Source of the DNA: Ichthyophis bannanicus
Taxonomy: Eukaryota > Chordata > Amphibia > Gymnophiona > Ichthyophiidae
DNA length: 64,000 nucleotides
NCBI GenBank assembly: GCA_033557465.1
Contig: CM066032.1
Coordinates: 54,596,955-54,660,954 of the forward strand
Direction: 5' to 3'
Shown: piece by piece, positions 42,835-53,554 of the stretch
How the letters are laid out: the number at the start of each line of letters is the position of its first letter
Numbering within the stretch: the stretch's first letter is position 1
Program-made: the position numbers and the translations under genes
Notes under the pieces: generated by a model
What the model was told of the DNA's origin: nothing
Seen by the model: only the letters and a program-made list of their open reading frames with translations
The model's database searches: none

Positions 42835-45219
42835 CAGGGCCGGATTTACCTTGAGTGAGGCCCTACGCCAACAAAAATTGTGGGCCCCCAGCAGGGGCGG
42901 CCCAAGGGGGGTGCGGGGCCTCATTTGCATAAGGGCCCTCATTTGCATAATGGGCCTCATTTGCATAAATATTTGCATAATGTTACCATATACTAACTTT
43001 TAGTAAACGTGCCTCTTAATGAGTGTATGGATAAAGAAAGACTAAAAGATTTCTACATTACTATAATCCAGTGCCAACTGCCAGACACATTAGGAACTAC
43101 TACAAACACTGCCCATTTAGAACCCATAGTAAACCCGCCGTATCCTAACAGCACTACCAGGACTCACAAAGCACCATACCCTAACTATCAAAAGGCAACA
43201 CTGCAAATATTAAACCAATACATTTCAGAGAACAACAATACATGACCTACTGGGGAAAGAGAACAAGTGGCAATGTCAAATAGGAATTATATAAACAGAA
43301 CACCTCAGCTCAGTTACACATGCAGAACATAGACCATCACCAAACAAGGAATCACAATTTAGAAACAGGAAGACAATAATTAAACTGGGAATCCCAAAAG
43401 CCAAACTTGGAATGTACAACACTGTAGAAATAAAACTATACATTAATTTGCTCTTGTACTAAACAAAGCGCAGACGTTAATGATGCACATTTACCAGAGC
43501 TGACATATTCCAATTAATAAATTCAAAATAAAGAGATATTTTTCTACCTTTTGTGCATTTTTTTCAGCTGCAATTGCTCCAGCCACTTTCTTCTGGTTTC
43601 TTCGTGTCTTCTGCTAACTCTCCATCGTCTGCTGTCCATTTGTCCTTTCTTCTCTCTGCTAGATTTTTTTCCATTCTCTCTCTACATCTGCTTTAACATA
43701 CTAATCTTTCTCCTTTTGCTCTTTCCTCATTCCTATTTCATCCACTCAAATTTTACCCCTCCATCCTCAATCCCCACTTACTCTCCCAATACCCGGCCAA
43801 TTGTAGATTTTTTATCCCTCCCACACAAAATATTTTTCCCTTCTCCATTTTACTCTTCCAGCCCCATCCCATTCTAATCCTCCCCCAACATCAGCTCCCT
43901 TCTAGTTCCAGCCTCACCCAGCATCCATTCCCTTCTAGTCCCTGCATCAGCCCATTTCCAGTCCTAGCCACCCATCAGCCCATTTCCAGTCCTAGCAACC
44001 CCCCAACCCAATACCAGTCCTAGCCCCCCCATCAACCCACTTACAGTCCTAACCCCCCATCACCCCATTTTCAGTTTAAGCCCCCCCATAACCCATTACC
44101 AGTCCTAACCCCCCATCAGCCCACTTCCAGTCCTAACCCCATCAACCCATTTCCAGTCAGCCCCCCATAGCCCATTGCCAGTCCTAACCCCACCATCAGC
44201 CCACAGCCCATTACCCCATCAGCCCACCTCCAGTTTTAACCCCCCCAGCCCATTTCCAGTCCTAGCCCCCCCATAGCCCATTACCAGACAGCCCCCATCA
44301 GCCCACAGCCCATTACCAGTCTTAACCCCCCCAAGCCCATTACCAGTCTTAACCCCCCCCAAAGCCCATTACCAGTTCTAAACCCCCCAACAGCCCATTA
44401 CCAGTCCTAACCCCATCAGCCCACCTCCAGTCTTAACCCCCCCAGCCCCTTTCCAGTCCTAGGCCCCCTTAGCCCATTACCAGACAGCCCCCATCAGCCC
44501 ACAGTCCATTCCCAGTCTTAACCACCCCCCAAAGCCCATTGCCAGTTCTAAGCCCCCCCCCAACAGCCCACAGTCCATTACCAGTCCTAACCCCATCAAC
44601 CCACCTCTAGCCTTAACCCCCCCAGCCCATTTCCAGTCCCAGCCCCCCCAATAGCCCATTACCAGTCCACCCCCCCCCCCCCCACCCCCGTCGGCCTAAA
44701 GTAAAATTTAATTTAAAAAAAAAAAACCTGCTGGCTGCCGCCGCGGGGCCCCCTCTGCTGCCGCGGCAGCACGGACTGACCCGCGGGGGCCCCCTCTGCA
44801 AGCTGACTCCGTCGGTCCATCGATCCCTCTCTCCCTCCATGCACGCTGTGAGAGGCGCGAAGGTAGAGTGTCTCCCTCGCGTCTCTGTTAAGCCCGCAGG
44901 GGCTGATGGGAAATTTCCCATCAGCCCCTGCGGGCTTAACAGAGACGCGAAGAGACACTTTCGCGTCTCTCACAGCCTGCACCCTGCACGGAGGGAGGGA
45001 GGGAGGGAGGAAGGAACAGACGGAGTCAGCTTGTAGAGGGGGCCCCCGCGGGTCAGTCGGTGCTGCCGCGGCAGCAGAGGGGGCCCCGCGGCGGCAGCCA
45101 GCAGGTTTTATTTTTAATTTTATTTTAAAAAAAAATTAACTTTTTCTTTTTTTGTGGGCCCCTGCCAGCTGTGGGCCCTACGCCATGGCGTACATGGCGT
45201 ATAGGTAAATCCGGCCCTG
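42835..45219. mobile_element. hAT-type non-autonomous element E (2.4 kb)
   Basis: Terminal inverted repeats CAGGGCCGGATTTACC and ggtaaatccggccctg; exact 8-bp duplication cccattgc at 42827-42834 and 45220-45227. Same plan as element F: tttgcataa repeats, the shared block from cctcttaatgagtgtatgga, a short C-rich minisatellite (43930-44680) and a GC-rich hairpin (44727-45105). No transposase frame. Ends of E are better preserved than those of F. Confidence 0.95.
44727..45105. repeat. GC-rich long hairpin at the end of hAT element E
   Basis: Left arm from cctgctggctgccgccgcgg pairs with the right arm ending gcggcagccagcagg. The centre is gatgggaaatttcccatc. Equivalent to 27954-28290 in element F; the shared centre and differing outer arms suggest the two hairpins evolved partly independently. 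Confidence 0.9.
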
Positions 45220-45227
45220 CCCATTGC

Positions 45228-45715
45228 CATTATTACCATTATGACCCTGTCATTCTTTTTGGGTCACCAACCCGGGTTTCCATTAAAGTTATAACCTTAC
45301 TAGATTGTCTGCCTGGTTCATCTACCACAGCACTGGGGTGGCCCCTGGCCGCAGCTGCAGCTACCAGGTGTGGCTGACTCATCCTGCTTGTCCTAGAGGA
45401 AAGCAGGGTTACTTACCAGTAACAGGGGTTCTCTGTGGTCAGCAGGATAAGTCAGCCACATATTCCTGCCTGCTTCCTGTGGATGAGGATAACCCGAGGC
45501 CATGGCCCGGCCTACCTAGCCTACAAAACAATGCTTGGGAACTGGGCAAAGTAGGGGCAGGGCTGGGAGGTAGGGCTACTGTGCATGTGCTCAGAAAGGC
45601 TTGGCTTTCTGAGCTCTGGGAGAGCTACTTCCATCCATGATGTCTTCGGATGATGGCACCAGGTATGGCTGACATCCTGCTGCCCACGGAGAACCCCTGT
45701 TGCAGGTAAGTAACT
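45228..45715 (+). repeat. DIRS internal complementary region and right inverted end
   Basis: 45367-45399 (gtggctgactcatcctgctt gtcctagagg) is the inverse of the left end at 19108. 45402-45450 (agcagggttacttaccagta, acaggggttctc) is the inverse of 45665-45712 (gagaacccctgttgcaggta). The nesting of inverted copies is the DIRS end arrangement used for circle formation. Confidence 0.7.
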
Positions 45716-46529
45716 CCGCTTTCTCAGACATTCAAGGCACATTTTTTGACGTCACCTTGTGCTTGGGGGTGAAGTTTTTCCTTTTAAAAGTACACCATGG
45801 TCATGTCTTTTCATGCCATGAAAAGCTCTTTAATGGCTTGCTATGGAAGTTGATTGCCAGCAGGCTCTGATTTGAAGCCCTTTTCTGCTTGATCAACTCA
45901 GATGAGTGTTATTTTTGAATATCCATACCCTGATGCAGAATAAGTCATTGCTGTTCAAAACATGACGGTCGCAGCTGGTTTCTTTTGGGATGCTTTCTTA
46001 AATTTTTATCAAAAAAGACTTCCAAAAAACAAACTGAACAGGTGTATATCAAAATCAATCATTCAAAAACAAAAAATTAAAAATGTCAGAGAAACAAAAA
46101 AGGGGGATGAAAAATCGCCCTCTCACAAAAGGTATCTCCTTTTAATTAATTTTATTAAAGTACTTGTGCTCATGTACTTATCTTAAAGAAGCACTTGAAG
46201 ATCAAAGGTGATAAAGAATCTCCATGACGTGCCACGTTTTGGACCCAATTTCCATGGTCCTGCATCAGGTACTGCAGATTCCTAGGTCCAAAAACAAGCA
46301 AACTAGTGCTTTTAAAGACCACTACCCATTCACTATTTTAAAAAGACAGTGTCCGACATAAGAATGACGCAGAAAATGATGTGAAAAATAACAGGAGAGC
46401 ACAAAATGAACCAATCCAAAACTAAGGGAAAATCCATGGAAAGGGAATTCCCTCTATGATTGGGGAAGGTGGTTTTAACAGCTCTGGGTCTTCTTGGCAA
46501 GGTATGACCAGAAGTAAACTCCCAGGCTG
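45716..46529 (-). mobile_element. Probable Penelope-like relic with decayed ribozyme
   Basis: Mostly unassigned A/T-rich sequence. It is grouped here because of the degenerate hammerhead at 46216-46281. No coding frame is seen. Borders are guesses. Confidence 0.35.
46216..46281 (-). ncRNA. Degenerate hammerhead ribozyme
   Basis: Minus strand: outer stem I GAATCT/AGATTC, then CTGATGC (CUGANGA with the last A changed to C), stem II GGACC/GGTCC, AAAA in place of GAAA, stem III ACGT/ACGT and GTC before stem I. Two core substitutions and mispaired inner stem I should abolish cleavage. It may mark an old copy of an element related to that at 15990-16600. Confidence 0.5.
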
Positions 46530-46660
46530 TTTCTTCTGAGGCAATGGAGGGTAAAGTGCCTTGGTCAAGACCACAAGGAGTGCTAGTGGGAATTGAACAC
46601 AGATCTATTTGTATACTAGGCTGCTGCTCTAATTACTTGCACTATCACGCACCTTCTAGA
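46530..46660 (-). mobile_element. SINE fragment, minus strand
   Basis: ggcaatggagggtaaagtgc and caagaccacaaggagtgcta match the SINE core, followed by a decayed head. No tail. Confidence 0.65.
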
Positions 46661-46974
46661 TCCAATGGCAGTCACTTCCCATGTTGTAGCTTTAGCCAGG
46701 TTACACCTGTGGGAAGTAAGTGGCAACTCAAGCTACACTAGGAACACATCATCAATCCATCTTCAAGAAAATTGACCTCCTGATCAATGTAAAATATACC
46801 TTCTGGTGGTGACTCAATCCGTTCAACCTTTCCAGAGGTGCTTGTTCCAGGACCCCACCATCAGGTTACTCTTACCATAGACACCCCCTCCCCCATAGCT
46901 GGGTTACATACCTCCTTCATCTGCACACCCAAAACTCTTGGAACCAAGGAGAATGTACTCTTTGCATCAATTTG

Positions 46975-47255
46975 ATGGAGTTCAGAGTTATTTTCTACAC
47001 CCTGTGTGCTTTTGAGCCCTGGCTATAAGAACATTCCAGAAGGATACTTGGATGCATAGGAAGAGTAATGATCAGCAGGAAAAAGGGGGTGATAGTGCCT
47101 CTGTATAAGTCTCTTTGCTTCTCTACACAGGCAAAGCCAACTTGACCTGCCTGTTTGTTGATTGTGACTTGATTGCCCTTGTGAATAAAGGCCTTGCTGA
47201 AATCCAGGCATGCCACATCTATGCTTTCCTCCCAGTCCACTTCTCTAATCATTTG
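46975..47255 (-). pseudogene. Ancient CR1-type RT relic
   Basis: ESIDVACLDFSKAF on the minus strand is RT motif A of a LINE, differing from the younger CR1 family (SVDIVYLDFQKAF). The rest is decayed. Confidence 0.6.
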
Positions 47256-47689
47256 ACTTTTTAGAAAACATGAAGACTTCTTTTTCTTTTGGCCAGCAAA
47301 TCCTGATAATGAGGAGGGTTGTTCGGTTGCTCATTGGTATATTGTTACAGAGTTTATCTGTTCATATAGTGATTGTCTTGGATACTTTCTTGCTATTTTA
47401 TGTTTTGTACTGATTGGTATTACTTGAAAACTGTATTGGATCTATTTACAGGAATGCAGCATAGAAAATGTTTTATATAGATAGAAAGAAATACAATAAA
47501 AATTGAGAATGCCTCCTAAATTCCAAACTTTAAATTTGTGTGGCAGTTGAACTCTATCCAAGATCATCTGAAAGGCAGCAAAAGAATGGATGGTTTCTGA
47601 TCCAGATGATGCCAGACTTAGCTTTTAATTTAGTCTTTGCTAATCACTTTGGAACTAGATCCATAGAATTTAGGAGAGGAGGCCCCAGT
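47256..47689. other. Unassigned
   Basis: No gene or recognisable repeat; A/T-rich. Confidence 0.5.
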
Positions 47690-47830
47690 TCACAAAAGAA
47701 CTGTTCCATTTACAGAGGTGGCAAAGCCATGAGGCCAGATGGGATACCACCAAGTACATTAAGGGAGCTCAGAGAGGTTCTGGCAGGTCTGCTGAAGGAC
47801 CACAGTGCTGTATACACCTTGTAATAGTAA
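47690..47830 (+). pseudogene. Ancient LINE RT relic
   Basis: GKAMRPDGIPPSTLRELREV and LAGLLKDHSAVYTL recall the (K)xPGPDGIPPxxLxEL block at the start of CR1-type RTs. Isolated; likely part of the same old insertion as 48655-48870. Confidence 0.6.
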
Positions 47831-47914
47831 CTGTTCAATGATCTGTGGAGACAGAAGTTGTTCCCCAGGATTTGAGAAGTACACGCTATCCCTTTTCTTA
47901 AGAGAAATAACAAA

Positions 47915-48150
47915 GGATGGTTGCTATTGATCATTTGTATAGTGTTACTAGGCATATGCAACTCTATACATGTACACGCAAGAGACTGTCCCTACTCCAT
48001 AAAGCTTATAATCTAATCAAGACAGGCAAACAAATCAAAGGACTGGGGCAGATCATTAAGGGAATGGTTAAAACACGCATGGGTGTTAAGCAGGAAATAA
48101 GGGGGTCCTGGATGCAAAGGCAGTCTCAAAGAGGTAAAATTAAAGGACAT
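47915..48150 (-). mobile_element. Old L2 3' end
   Basis: Matches 22530-22640 loosely: gagactgtccctactccata, aagcttataatctaatcaag. Lies between two plus-strand CR1 relics, which it probably splits. Confidence 0.6.
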
Positions 48151-48460
48151 TATACCAAAGTAAAGAAAGTGAAGTATCTAGAACACAGTGGGCACAGGGT
48201 CAGAGCCAGATCGGGGTTGGATGATACCCTGGAAGGGGGGTGCCGCCACTCGACAGAGGAAGCGGTTGAGCCAGTTGGAGGTTGTGAGCCATTCCAGGTT
48301 TGTGTGTGCTCAGGACTGAGGGGCTGTGTTGGGTCAACAGGGGGCAGGTAGCATTCCTGGCGGTACCCTTTCTGCTTAGATTAACCTATACTGTTCAGTA
48401 TCTTCATGCATGCTTCTGCAGAGTTTTTGTAGGAGAAGTTTCTTTCAAAGATCACACTAA

Positions 48461-48593
48461 GGGGTATGTTTACTAAACTGGACTAACAGTTAACCCGGGC
48501 TATCTGCAACTAGACCCCATGTTATTCAATGGGATCTACAGTAGCTGCAGATAGCCCGGGTTAACCATCAGCCCAGTTTAGCAAACATACCCC
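48461..48593. mobile_element. Harbinger-type MITE, 133 bp
   Basis: GGGGTATGTTTACTAAACTG at left and its inverse at right, TAA on both sides (48458-48460, 48594-48596). Nearly all of it is one long palindrome (gttaacccgggctatctgca and inverse). A miniature of the ends of elements A-D. Confidence 0.95.
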
Positions 48594-48654
48594 TAAGATT
48601 TACAACAGACTAGAAGGGAACAGCCATAATGAGAAAAGATCTAAGAAAGTGTTC

Positions 48655-48870
48655 AAACACCTGGCAGCTAAGTTTCAAAGCAAAACACTAGTTATGCATT
48701 TGGGATGCAGAAATCCAGGGAGAGATACTGAATTCCATCACGCAGGGGAGAGATCTCAGAATGATCACATCTGATCTGAAAGGGAAAATGATAAGCAGAA
48801 GGGAAAAGGAGCCCGAAATGCCTCTTTGCAGGACGTTGGGGAGACTGCCATTCTGGAGGCTGTACCTCTG
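48655..48870 (+). pseudogene. Ancient CR1 RT relic, thumb region
   Basis: KTLVMHLGCRNPG corresponds to [12 protein letters not shown] of the younger CR1. Stops and frameshifts throughout. Confidence 0.6.
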
Positions 48871-49053
48871 ACAATATATAGACTTTAATTGAAGGATAAG
48901 GTACTATACAAACCTGATTAAATAAATAAATAGACAGAACAGAGGTGGTATGAGAGCAGATGACTCAAGTTGTACTGAGCCCTGGGAGTGGGGGAATAGC
49001 TGGTGTATAGCATAACGTCTTGAATTTCATGATTTTTTTTGTTTGCTCTGCAG

Positions 49054-49291
49054 GGCGGTGATGTACTTGGACCTGGAAAAGTGAGGGACAACACCCAGCT
49101 AGTATTTCCAAGCACAGTGCATGTGAAGTATGGATCACACAAGTCTGATGCTTGCCGCCGGGACAGTCACTTGACTACCACGTACAATCCGTTGTACAAT
49201 CCAAAGCTTTTTGTTCGTGTGGCGGGTGCCACAGCACAGAATCTGCAACTATTGTACGAAGGAACCCGAAGTGTAACCTGCCCTAACCCTG
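49054..49291 (+). CDS. Candidate second coding exon of the unrecognised host gene
   Basis: Acceptor tttttttgtttgctctgcag ends at 49053; donor G/GTAAGT follows 49291. Open through 79 codons in phase 0, ending in phase 1. It starts GGDVLGPGKVRDNTQLVFPS and continues with HVKYGSHKSDACRRD, TTTYNPLYNPKLFVRVAGAT and QLLYEGTRSVTCPNP. Joining to the exon at 18168-18300 keeps frame. Two cysteines, no transmembrane stretch, alternating hydrophobic pattern typical of beta structure. No similarity to the LINE, DIRS, hAT or SINE coding sequences nearby. Later exons are not identified to the right and presumably lie beyond the window or inside unassigned gaps. Function unknown. Confidence 0.65.
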
Positions 49292-49987
49292 GTAAGTTAT
49301 CTGAATCATTAGCCCTTATAGTTTTTTCTGAAAGTTTTCAAAAGAAAGCCACATTTAAGTAACATACCTCATCATCCCTCCAGACATGGGTTTATGCTCT
49401 CCCACCAGCAGATGGAGACAGAGAACAACTGGTTTAAAAAGATGGAGAGGAATGATTATTCTATACAACTATTTTATTTGCCCTGCCATGATTAGGCTCG
49501 ATGGAAATGAAATAAAAATTGTTACAGAAACTAGATATTTTAGGATTATGTTGGGTTCTCAGTATTAATTTAGACCTCAGATTCAGAAATTAATTCAGAG
49601 AGCTTTCTTAAATCAAGGATACTATGGATGCTGAAATTTGTTTTAGACTGGTGGGGCAGGGATATTCAGCAGCAGTGGCCAATACTGTTAAAGTGTCTGG
49701 CCATGGCTGCATTAATTTAAGAACTGAATATTTAGTGCTGGGCCATATCCATCAATCAGTATTGAATATACGGTTTGCCCGGATAGCACTTTTGCTATCT
49801 GGTCAGTGGTAATATGCAGCTGCTGGTTGGATTACAAAAGCACCTAAAGTTAGGACAACCTTGCATCTGTCCTAACTTATGCACCTTAGTTCGCTGGGTA
49901 ATGGCTCAATATCACCACTGACTGGCTACTGGTGATGCCACCACTCGGAACACCCTGTCATTAACCAGGCTTAGGAAGGGATATTTA
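49292..49987. other. Intronic flank, no gene seen
   Basis: After the splice donor there is a short repeat-like block at 49370-49440 (cccaccagcagatggagaca) and otherwise unassigned A/T-rich sequence up to element B. Confidence 0.5.
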
Positions 49988-51235
49988 GGGGTATGTTTAC
50001 TAAACTGCGGTAACTTAGCAGCGGCTACATTAATGCGCATTAAGTAACGTTAATGCACATTGTTACATAACGCGTGTTAACGTCACCGGCCGCGGTAAGT
50101 CCCGCAGAGGGTGGAGAGAGGGCGGAGAGAAGGGGTCAATGGGCAGGGTGTGGGAGGGGAGAGTCTCCTGCTACACTAACACGGGGAAATGAAGGGCCGA
50201 ACATTACCGGGAGTGAAAACCTGTCGTTAGATGCACATTTGCAGGAGAGTGAAACTATTTAAGTGTCAGCAATGTACAGCATAGACAGGGAGCCCAAGAA
50301 AAGTGATAGCGGTGCTCCATTTGCAGCAACAGCATAGTGCCCAAGTATGAAAGGCCACAATGGTGATGGTGCAAATGGGGCATAGGGGGCTGCAGGCGGG
50401 ACATGCAGTGGAGGCATCTGGGGCACAGGGTGGACTAGGTTGTCACCTAGGTGGCGCATAGGAACACAGAAACTGGACATCAGCAAGACAGCATCTGACC
50501 AAGGTCAAACATGACCAGTAGTCTGTGTTCCACAGTATCCCATCCAGGGGACATTACGCAGCAGGTACTCCAAAGGCCACACAGATACCACTATGCCTGT
50601 AATAGGGCAATCAGTGCACATCTGGGACCACTCTAACAAGGGTCCACAGACCTTCCCCAGGATGTGTCCCAAACAGTTCGTAAACCCAGCTAAACGAACA
50701 TCCTTTACTGCAGCCCCTAGTAAGGTATTGCAGAGTGGGACCACACGTTGTCTGAAACATATATACACCCAGTAGTCCAAACTGGGTACACCGTACCTGA
50801 GTTGCATGTCCTAGCCTGTCCACAGTCTGCTGTCATAACACAATCTACCTACATCTACCTGGTCCACCCTAGCCAAAAGTTGCTAGAGCACCAACCTGAC
50901 ATCCCCCCAGCCATCTCTCCCCCATGTGGAAGGGACATAACAATGGTAGACGGTGATGGGGGGGATGTGTGGATGTCCATACATGCCTCACCACCCCAGT
51001 CCCCGCACCCTAGGCACCTGCCTACCTGCACATTGGATGGCCTGGGACTGCACACTATCAGCACCGACAGCATATGGGCATGTCAGCATGGCAGGGGGGG
51101 GGGGGGGGTTGGTGCTGGAGGGGGCAGTGGCACCTGCCTGCAGTGGACCTAGGCCAATGCCTGCTCCAGTATGTGGTGTGCAGTGCAATAGAAAAGGTCT
51201 GTCTGATGAAAAGTAAAGGTAGCCCCAGGGAGTGC

Positions 51236-51310
51236 TGTGCTCCTGTAGCAACAGTGTGGTGCAGTACACATAGCCAGTGTGTCCTGGAGCAGAGGGTCAC
51301 AGGTGTAGCA
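51236..51310 (+). other. First tRNA-like module of element B (decayed)
   Basis: acatagccagtgtgtcctgg then gagggtcacaggtgtagcac; the second half is the decayed B box that reads ggttcaagtcccag in element C at 56445. Confidence 0.45.
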
Positions 51311-51594
51311 CTTGCAGAGCATGTCCCTATGTTTTATCCTACAATGCAGATAAAACATCAAAATGTGCAATCCCCAAAGCAGCGGCCAACAGATGTACAA
51401 ACACCCATACACAGAGGCTCCACTATCCAAAGCTTCATGGAGAGTCAGGCTGTTGGCTCCAGCACGGAGCTGCAGTTATCACCAGAACACTACTACTAGC
51501 TCCTGCACACTTTAGCAATGCCAGAACTGTGATCAGGACTAGTGTGGTGGGCAGGGTTGCCAACCACCCCTATCACTGCACATTGCTGCAATAG

Positions 51595-51595
<1 letters not shown>

Positions 51596-51660
<65 letters not shown>
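51596..51660. repeat. (GT)n microsatellite
   Basis: About 28 GT repeats followed by tatgtatgtc, inside element B. It produces a spurious Cys-Val frame. Confidence 0.98.
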
Positions 51661-51662
<2 letters not shown>

Positions 51663-52904
51663 CTATCCATTTTTTTGTGGCTGTCTACCCCTCACTGGGC
51701 CCACAATGCTCACACTGTTTCCAGCATTAGCCTGCAAATGTGCATAATGAGGAACAAGGTATTGTGGGTATGGCACAGACAGGGAAGATTGGGCAGGATG
51801 CGTCTGTAATGGGAGTAGGGCAATGGCTGGGACAATATATGCCTGACCACCACCTGCATGGGCAGGATGGCCACAGCATGTCATGCTTGGGGGGGGGGGG
51901 GGACACTCACTCTGACTGAGCAGTGACCATGCCGTGGCTATGTTCCCACATAGTGCTTAGTAGTATTTGTGCCTAGTGAGCTTTGTGTGTTCCTTGTTCT
52001 GGGATCCAATCACTGAGGCACTTGCTGGGTGTGCATAGTTTTTCTGTGAGCATGTGATATAGATTGGCTAGCAAACTGTCTGTGTTTACTATGTGTTGGC
52101 TGCAGCACCTGGTGGGCTGCAGCAGGTGCAGTCTGACTGTGCCCTCTACTGCTGAATGTCAGGTTTTGGTGGGGGCAGCTCCGGTTCCTCAGTGCTACTG
52201 CTGGGCTGCCAGTGCCTTAGTAACAAGCACAAATCTGAACAAACCCCCCACTTCCCCCTTTGGGCTGTGGTTGCTGGTCTCTCCACTGCCTCAATTACAA
52301 ATAAGTTTACTGTGGGTGAGGGACATATGTTGTAAACCACTTTGACCCTAAGAAGGTTGTATAGGCATTGCTATCTGAACTCTCATGTGAGTCTAGGCAC
52401 ACCTCTGCCCTGATAATAGTTGGCTAAGGCAACCGCATCGTAACAGTGGGTATGCATTATTCTGGGTGGATAACAGTCCACAAGGGCTGGATGTAACTAG
52501 AGCATACAGACAGACACAGAATGACTCTAGATTCCACTGCAAGCAATATCTGCCACACACTGATAGCAACGGGGATCTGCGGCAGAGTCTACCTCTAGCA
52601 CCACAGGTACTGCGGACCTGATGCTGTGCACCCATCCTCACCCTAAGGGTGAGCACAGAACCTGTGCAGTGGCATGGTCTATAGCTGTTCTCTGCCAGTA
52701 GAATGCACTGTCAGTTCTTCAGACCAAGCTGAGGTGCTGGAAAGGTGCATTCTCCATTCGGTGATCAGTGGTAGACTGCTGGTCTGCATGTGCATTGCAT
52801 CATGGGTACTGGTGTGGGTTACCCTATCCTGGCACACACAGCAGACATTTTGTGCAGTCACCTGCAGTCTTTCTGTTTCCAGCCATTGCTGTACAACAAG
52901 CCAT

Positions 52905-52975
52905 GGAGGTGTAGCCTACTGATTAGTACATTGACTCCTTAAACAAGGGTCATGGGTTCAACTCCACTTCATTCT
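52905..52975 (+). other. Second tRNA-like module of element B
   Basis: ggtgtagcctactgattagt (A box TAGCCTACTG), a loop with ttgactccttaaacaag, then gtcatgggttcaactccact (B box GGTTCAACTCC). Spacing fits an internal Pol III promoter. Confidence 0.6.
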
Positions 52976-53542
52976 CATTTTTTTCTGCATGTCCTACTCA
53001 AATCATTTTCATGCGTGTCACTGTCACATCTCTGCAGATCTGTGCTGCCAGACCATAACGTCCTCACCTCAGTTGCCAATCATCTGTCAACTCATCTATC
53101 TGCCTCTGTCAGCTGTGTAGGGTCCTGTCTTCTTGTGCAGGCTACAACCCCATGTCCTACACTGGTACCCTTTTCTGCATTGTGGCTCTTCATGCTTACC
53201 TCTCCTGTGCCTGCTCTGCATAGCACTACTATCCTCTGTCCTCCTATCATTGCAAATATCTTGCCACCTCTGCCTCCACTAGGGGACATGTATTCACATC
53301 ATCTGCCACCCACTGTCATTGTAGCACCTTATATTGCCAACATCCTGTGCATTGGTACAGCTGCCTCCGATATGTTTGTCCACTTTAGCAGCTGCCACAT
53401 AGGCTGCCCGCAGATCTGGCAGATCCATCAGCTCCCACTTCTCCTTCCTTCCATCACTTGTACATTGCCTTTCCTTGGTGCTCTATCCAGTGTTAGGGTT
53501 ACATCTGTTTTTAGGCCTTACATTTCATGCTTGCCAACTTGA
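52952..53542 (+). other. 196-codon open frame of doubtful reality, also open in element A
   Basis: Begins MGSTPLHSHFFLHVLLKSFS. The equivalent frame in element A (29158-29748, minus) has the same length and start. It is Leu/Pro/Ser/His-rich with no known motif. Roughly one residue in seven differs, many changes non-conservative, which looks closer to neutral drift than selection. Confidence 0.25.
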
Positions 53543-53554
53543 GGCACCTTACTG

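Larger units (their letters stand above)
19108..45715 (+). mobile_element. DIRS-like tyrosine-recombinase retroelement, fragmented by nested inserts
   Basis: The left end (from ctaggacaagcaggatgagt, with gatggaagtagctctcccag) recurs inverted near the right end at about 45600-45690. An inner inverted copy of the same end lies at 45367-45450, as expected for a DIRS internal complementary region. Between them, in order, are a gag-like Cys/His box (19355-19562), RT (21687-22480), RNase H (24253-24372 and 37566-38160) and recombinase (38262-38555 and 42011-42780). The frame is disrupted many times, so the element is long dead. Removing inserts leaves about 5-6 kb, a normal size for this group. Confidence 0.8.

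Noticed and set aside
49386..49568. 60-codon frame after the second candidate exon as a third exon
   Set aside because: No acceptor of good quality in the required phase, and it overlaps a repeat-like block.
51542..51809. Cys-Val repeat protein
   Set aside because: Produced by the (GT)n microsatellite in two frames.
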